Source of the DNA: Atopsyche davidsoni
Lineage: Eukaryota; Arthropoda; Insecta; Trichoptera; Hydrobiosidae
Assembly (NCBI GenBank): GCA_022113835.1
Contig: JAILWY010000014.1
Span: 9,363,501 to 9,427,500 of the forward strand
Direction of reading: 5' to 3'
DNA length: 64,000 bases
Translations under genes and position numbers: made by a program
In this document: positions 60,451-64,000 of the stretch, in pieces
Layout of the letters: each line of letters starts with the position of its first letter
How positions within the stretch are numbered: the first letter of the stretch is position 1
The notes under the pieces: generated by a model
What the model saw: only the letters and a program-made list of their open reading frames with translations
Databases searched by the model: none
Told to the model about the DNA's origin: nothing

Positions 60451-62400
60451 ATGTTGTCCCCAAAAATAACCTCTCCGTACGCGTGAGGTAGTCCACAATA
60501 ACTGTCATCTGTAATCCCGGTGAGCGTCTCGAGGTGATTTTTCTCGAACATCTCCCGACACAGCTGTTTCTTGATATCCTCCCTCTGATATTATTTTATG
60601 CCTCGTCATTGTTCGAATAAACAGAATAAATCATACATAACCAGGCTGGGAATGACAGGATAATAAATTATTTCCGATCGGTGTTCGGGGAATGAACACG
60701 TTTGTTCTGTGGTAATCAACGAAGTAAGCTGACATTTCAAGGTTATTAATACTTCTCTCAATTTCGATTTCATTGTTTAGATTAAAATTTGATTCGACTC
60801 TGTTAAAAATATACTGCCTCTAGAGCGAAACATTATGGACACATTCACCCCTTGGATGAAGAAAGCGTATTAAAACAAGTCAAGTTGATTAGTGATCTCA
60901 TTCATACTCATGTAATGCATAGAATTTGTTTTGTAGTTGAATATACAATTTTTAGTAACAATTAATTATTACCTCTCGGTTTGCCTAAATGATTTGAGAA
61001 TTGTTTGCTTAGACTTTATAGCAGAAAATAATGTTTTTGACTTATAACGTCATTTTTCAGTCATTAGCATAATTAAAAATTAAAAAAAATATATTTATTA
61101 TTCAGTCATAAATGTATTATTTTACTAATTTAGTATAAGTACCAGAAAGGTAAAGATATTCTAGTTTTTGAACAGAAATGTTTTTCAATGATGTCATCAA
61201 GATAAATAGATTCAAAGTTCTAGACTATTTATATATATTTAACACGGGAGATTTTCAACGGAATTTTTTTAAAATAAAAATATATATTTAATTCATTGTA
61301 TTATTTTTCATATTTTCAATATTTTTTTCTTAATCATAGTTGCATTTAAGAATTGAGTTTTTAAAATTGCAATTAAAAAAATATGATGGGGTAGGTATGT
61401 TAATAAATAGTAGTGATTTTATAAATAGTAAATATTACAATTCTCAATTTTAGTCGCTCAATCTATTTATTTTATATTCAATGTCTTATTTTTTTGCTCT
61501 CATTTTCGTTGCTTCGAAAAATCCTTCATGTTAACATAGAAAAAAAAAGTGAAGTGACAAGTGAATCCCTTATATTGTATTCAATCTCCTGGAGTAGGCC
61601 AAGAGTAAACACGTACCCGGCGACTACTGCGTGGAACTTGTAGAGCTCCCCACCTCCGGTTCTTCAGACAACACAAAGTTTTGAGGCTGAGAGCTGCAAG
61701 ACTTCAGATCCGAATGTACGGCACAGAGTAGAGAAGCAAAAGAACAATAATGTTCATGTAAATCTCAAAGAGAACATTTGCGGGAGTTTTACTTTCCGCG
61801 TGGTTAGTTAAAGGTTCAGACAGCGTGTTTCTGGTTACTCGAAATACTGACTAGGAATAAACTTAACTGGGAGTTTATCTTTACGATAGGAAGTATTTAA
61901 ACTCCAAAATTTTACCTCATTTGTGAATACCATTGCTTATATCAATTTTGTTATTTATATTTAAGATAAAACGTAGAACTCATTCGCTTTATTTACATTA
62001 TGTTACGCAGCTATTTAATAGAATGGATGTATATGTATTTATATAGCTTTATTATTTTATACAGTATTCAGTTACTGGCTACTTTGGATTTTATTATCGA
62101 AAGGTCCATCAACAGTCAACGCGGACGCCTTGTTGTCTCCCTCAGCACTTCATCTTGCAAACTACATTTTCTTAATTCATCAAACGACATTACAGTTAAC
62201 GTTATTGCATAAAACATGACTTATTGAAATCCATTAACTTTGCTCACGAACAAATCATATTTGTTTACGAGTCGTGTACCTTTTCCGCGACACCGCAGAT
62301 AGGCCGTTGGAATACATTCCGAGCGACTTTACGAGGACCATAAAATATTTTATATGTGAGATTCGATCGAATGTATGGCGCGTGGTGTATATTTGGGTTT
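60450..62400. other. Spacer with complex patches
   Basis: Balanced patches lie at 60460-60740, 61560-61830 and 62270-62400 between AT-rich stretches. No genes or repeats could be supported. Confidence 0.3.
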
Positions 62401-62639
62401 CAAGTTATTAATTTTCTCGTTTATTGGTCGCATTAAATTTTTCATTTCACTTTTAAAATGCAGTTATTTCTTACGCGAATAAGTACTTTTTTTTTTTTTT
62501 TTTGAGATCTTTTTAAATAATATTGATTTTTTGTAATGAATCTTAATGTGTAATTTAGATACTGATACTTAAATCATTTACTAGCGGTATTTAATAAATA
62601 CATCACAGTTGAATACATTTTTGGATACGTGAAGCTGTA

Positions 62640-62980
62640 CAAGCGCACTCTCACTCCGACGCGGACGCTTGTGCACTCGGCGTTGGTGGCCGGGGGCGGG
62701 CGGAAGGGGTGGGCGGCCAGGGGTGGGCGGCCAGGGGTGGGCGGCCAGGGGTGGGGAGCCAGGGGTGGGGAGCCAGGGGGTGGGGAGCCAACAAAGAGCC
62801 AGGTAGCGGGGGAGCCGGCCGTGCGGCATTGTGGGTGCGCTTTGTTGCTGATTTGTATGAGCCGCAACTTTGCGGTAGGCTTCAGGTGTCCCGAACAACT
62901 GCAGCCCGCGGAGATGCGCAGATACGCCGGATGGCACAGCCCGGTCGTCGATGTGCTGGTTTGCCATGATTTCTACCATT
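62640..62980. repeat. GC-rich island with a 14-15 bp G-rich minisatellite
   Basis: About six units of GGGGTGGGCGGCCA or GGGGTGGGGAGCCA lie at about 62706-62790. They drift from the first to the second form along the array. The G-runs on the + strand could form G-quadruplexes (inference). Open frames across it on both strands are composition effects. Confidence 0.9.
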
Positions 62981-64000
62981 TATATTGAATTTTGATTGTA
63001 TAGTCTGCGAGGTATACTTGTGAGAACGCTTGAAAGGTATTTTCATGGACACATTTAAAAAAAAAATTCAAACATATTTTCTTACTTAATAATTATTTCA
63101 GATGTAATAAATCTGATTTTTAGTCACTTATATATGTAGTGACAATCAGTACTTCTAGCCTTTTTTAGATGATGCAAGCAAAAATTAAAATGTTTCCATC
63201 TCAGTCAGTATTATATTCTTCCTCAGTTTCTATACGATTATTTTGAAAACACCAATGTTAAAAAATCTTGCATAAAAGTACGTTTTTCATACAAGCTTTT
63301 TTATGAAGTAAACTTGAACCGTTATGCTTATTTGTTTTCAGTTTTGACGTAATATCTTGATAAAATAACATGTTATTTCCCTCGACCCTTTCGACTCCCG
63401 GGCCCGACCCCTTGTATTCATAATGATATTTCATCTATGGCTAACCGCTCGGAACACAATCATTCGAAAGAGTATTGAAATGTTTTTTATTTCTTGCCGA
63501 AATCATAAATACGGAAAATAGATAATCAAAATATGAGTTAGATATATTCAAAATCGGTTTTCTTATTACTATTGTATATAGGTTCGTATTGAATAAATAT
63601 TTACATATTGTTTTGAAAATCATATTGAAAAAGTTTGTGTGGGATAAATTGTCTCATAAATTTATCTTTGTTTGGGTTTTTAACATTTGGAGTTAACAGT
63701 ACAATATTTATATATTTATATGATTTTAATGAAAAGCCCCATGAGGATATTTGACTCTCAGTTTTTTTTATGGTTGTATTATTTGTAATACTAGTTATAA
63801 TTATGCTATTTTCATTTTGATTTTAAACAATTATTTGTCTTGTTTTAAATTTAAATAGCTTTGAGTCAAGAAACTCGCAATCAAAAGTGGATGTTCACAA
63901 CATAGTCGTCTGCACTGAGTCGTTCAACTGCACACTGCGTTAAATTGAAATGTCTCCCCTGAAAACAGTCTTCTATAAAAGTAAGAGAAGCGAGCGTGAG
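62980..64000. other. AT-rich spacer, no gene seen
   Basis: AT-rich to the end of the window. Nothing supportable. Confidence 0.4.

Larger units (their letters stand above)
1..64000 (+). other. Probable interior of a very long intron
   Basis: No exon of a recognisable protein was found on either strand. All open frames are short (at most about 140 codons), and the longest are tandem-repeat or low-complexity. Two strong combined acceptor-donor signals on the + strand (9564|9565 and 46765|46766) are what is expected of recursive splice points in introns of tens of kilobases. That the whole window is one intron of a + strand gene is inference. An intergenic desert with chance splice-like strings is the alternative. 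Confidence 0.5.

Overview
The window is AT-rich eukaryotic DNA, probably from an arthropod. I base that on the Helitron and Tc1/pogo-type terminal sequences and on the recursive splice signals; no coding gene is present to confirm it. I find no exon of a recognisable host protein on either strand. The longest open frames are short, low-complexity or tandem-repeat shadows. Two very strong polypyrimidine-CAG|GTRAG signals on the + strand, at 9564|9565 and 46765|46766, look like ratchet (recursive splice) points. The simplest reading is that all 64 kb lies inside one very long intron, or long-gene territory, transcribed on the + strand. The host gene cannot be named from this sequence.

The background is AT-rich spacer interrupted every 1-3 kb by islands of 150-350 bp with higher GC and complex sequence (for example 6480-6640, 9050-9330, 26990-27370, 31640-31850, 43420-43770, 44500-44850, 48240-48560, 49470-49740, 50330-50640). 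These could be conserved regulatory elements, but conservation cannot be seen from one sequence.

Mobile DNA is the clearest content. (1) A five-copy family has a tRNA(Thr-like) head, a short tail and inverted copies of that tail, so most copies are foldbacks. Every copy is flanked by its own 11-14 bp direct repeat (18656-18927, 34047-34186, 34230-34431, 34538-35371, 51542-51979). Variable-length target duplications point to LINE-type retroposition (a SINE), not a cut-and-paste MITE. Within a copy, the two arms share private variants that other copies lack. (2) Two short Helitrons (34691-35308, 40297-41158) keep the N-terminal coding stub of a Helitron protein. The first sits inside a SINE copy, and the SINE copy at 51542-51979 provides its empty site. 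(3) Three Tc1/pogo-type MITEs lie at 8391-8815, 18214-18640 and 25125-25530. (4) A decayed hAT transposase C-terminus (about 22792-23480) abuts a 51-bp minisatellite. (5) A 326-bp foldback lies at 33106-33431. (6) A hammerhead-ribozyme-like motif of the type carried by Penelope-like elements lies at 51315-51360.

The most novel item is the palindromic tRNA-headed SINE family. It looks as if inverted arms are made anew from each copy's own tail. The segment 34047-35371 is a nest of three such copies plus a Helitron.
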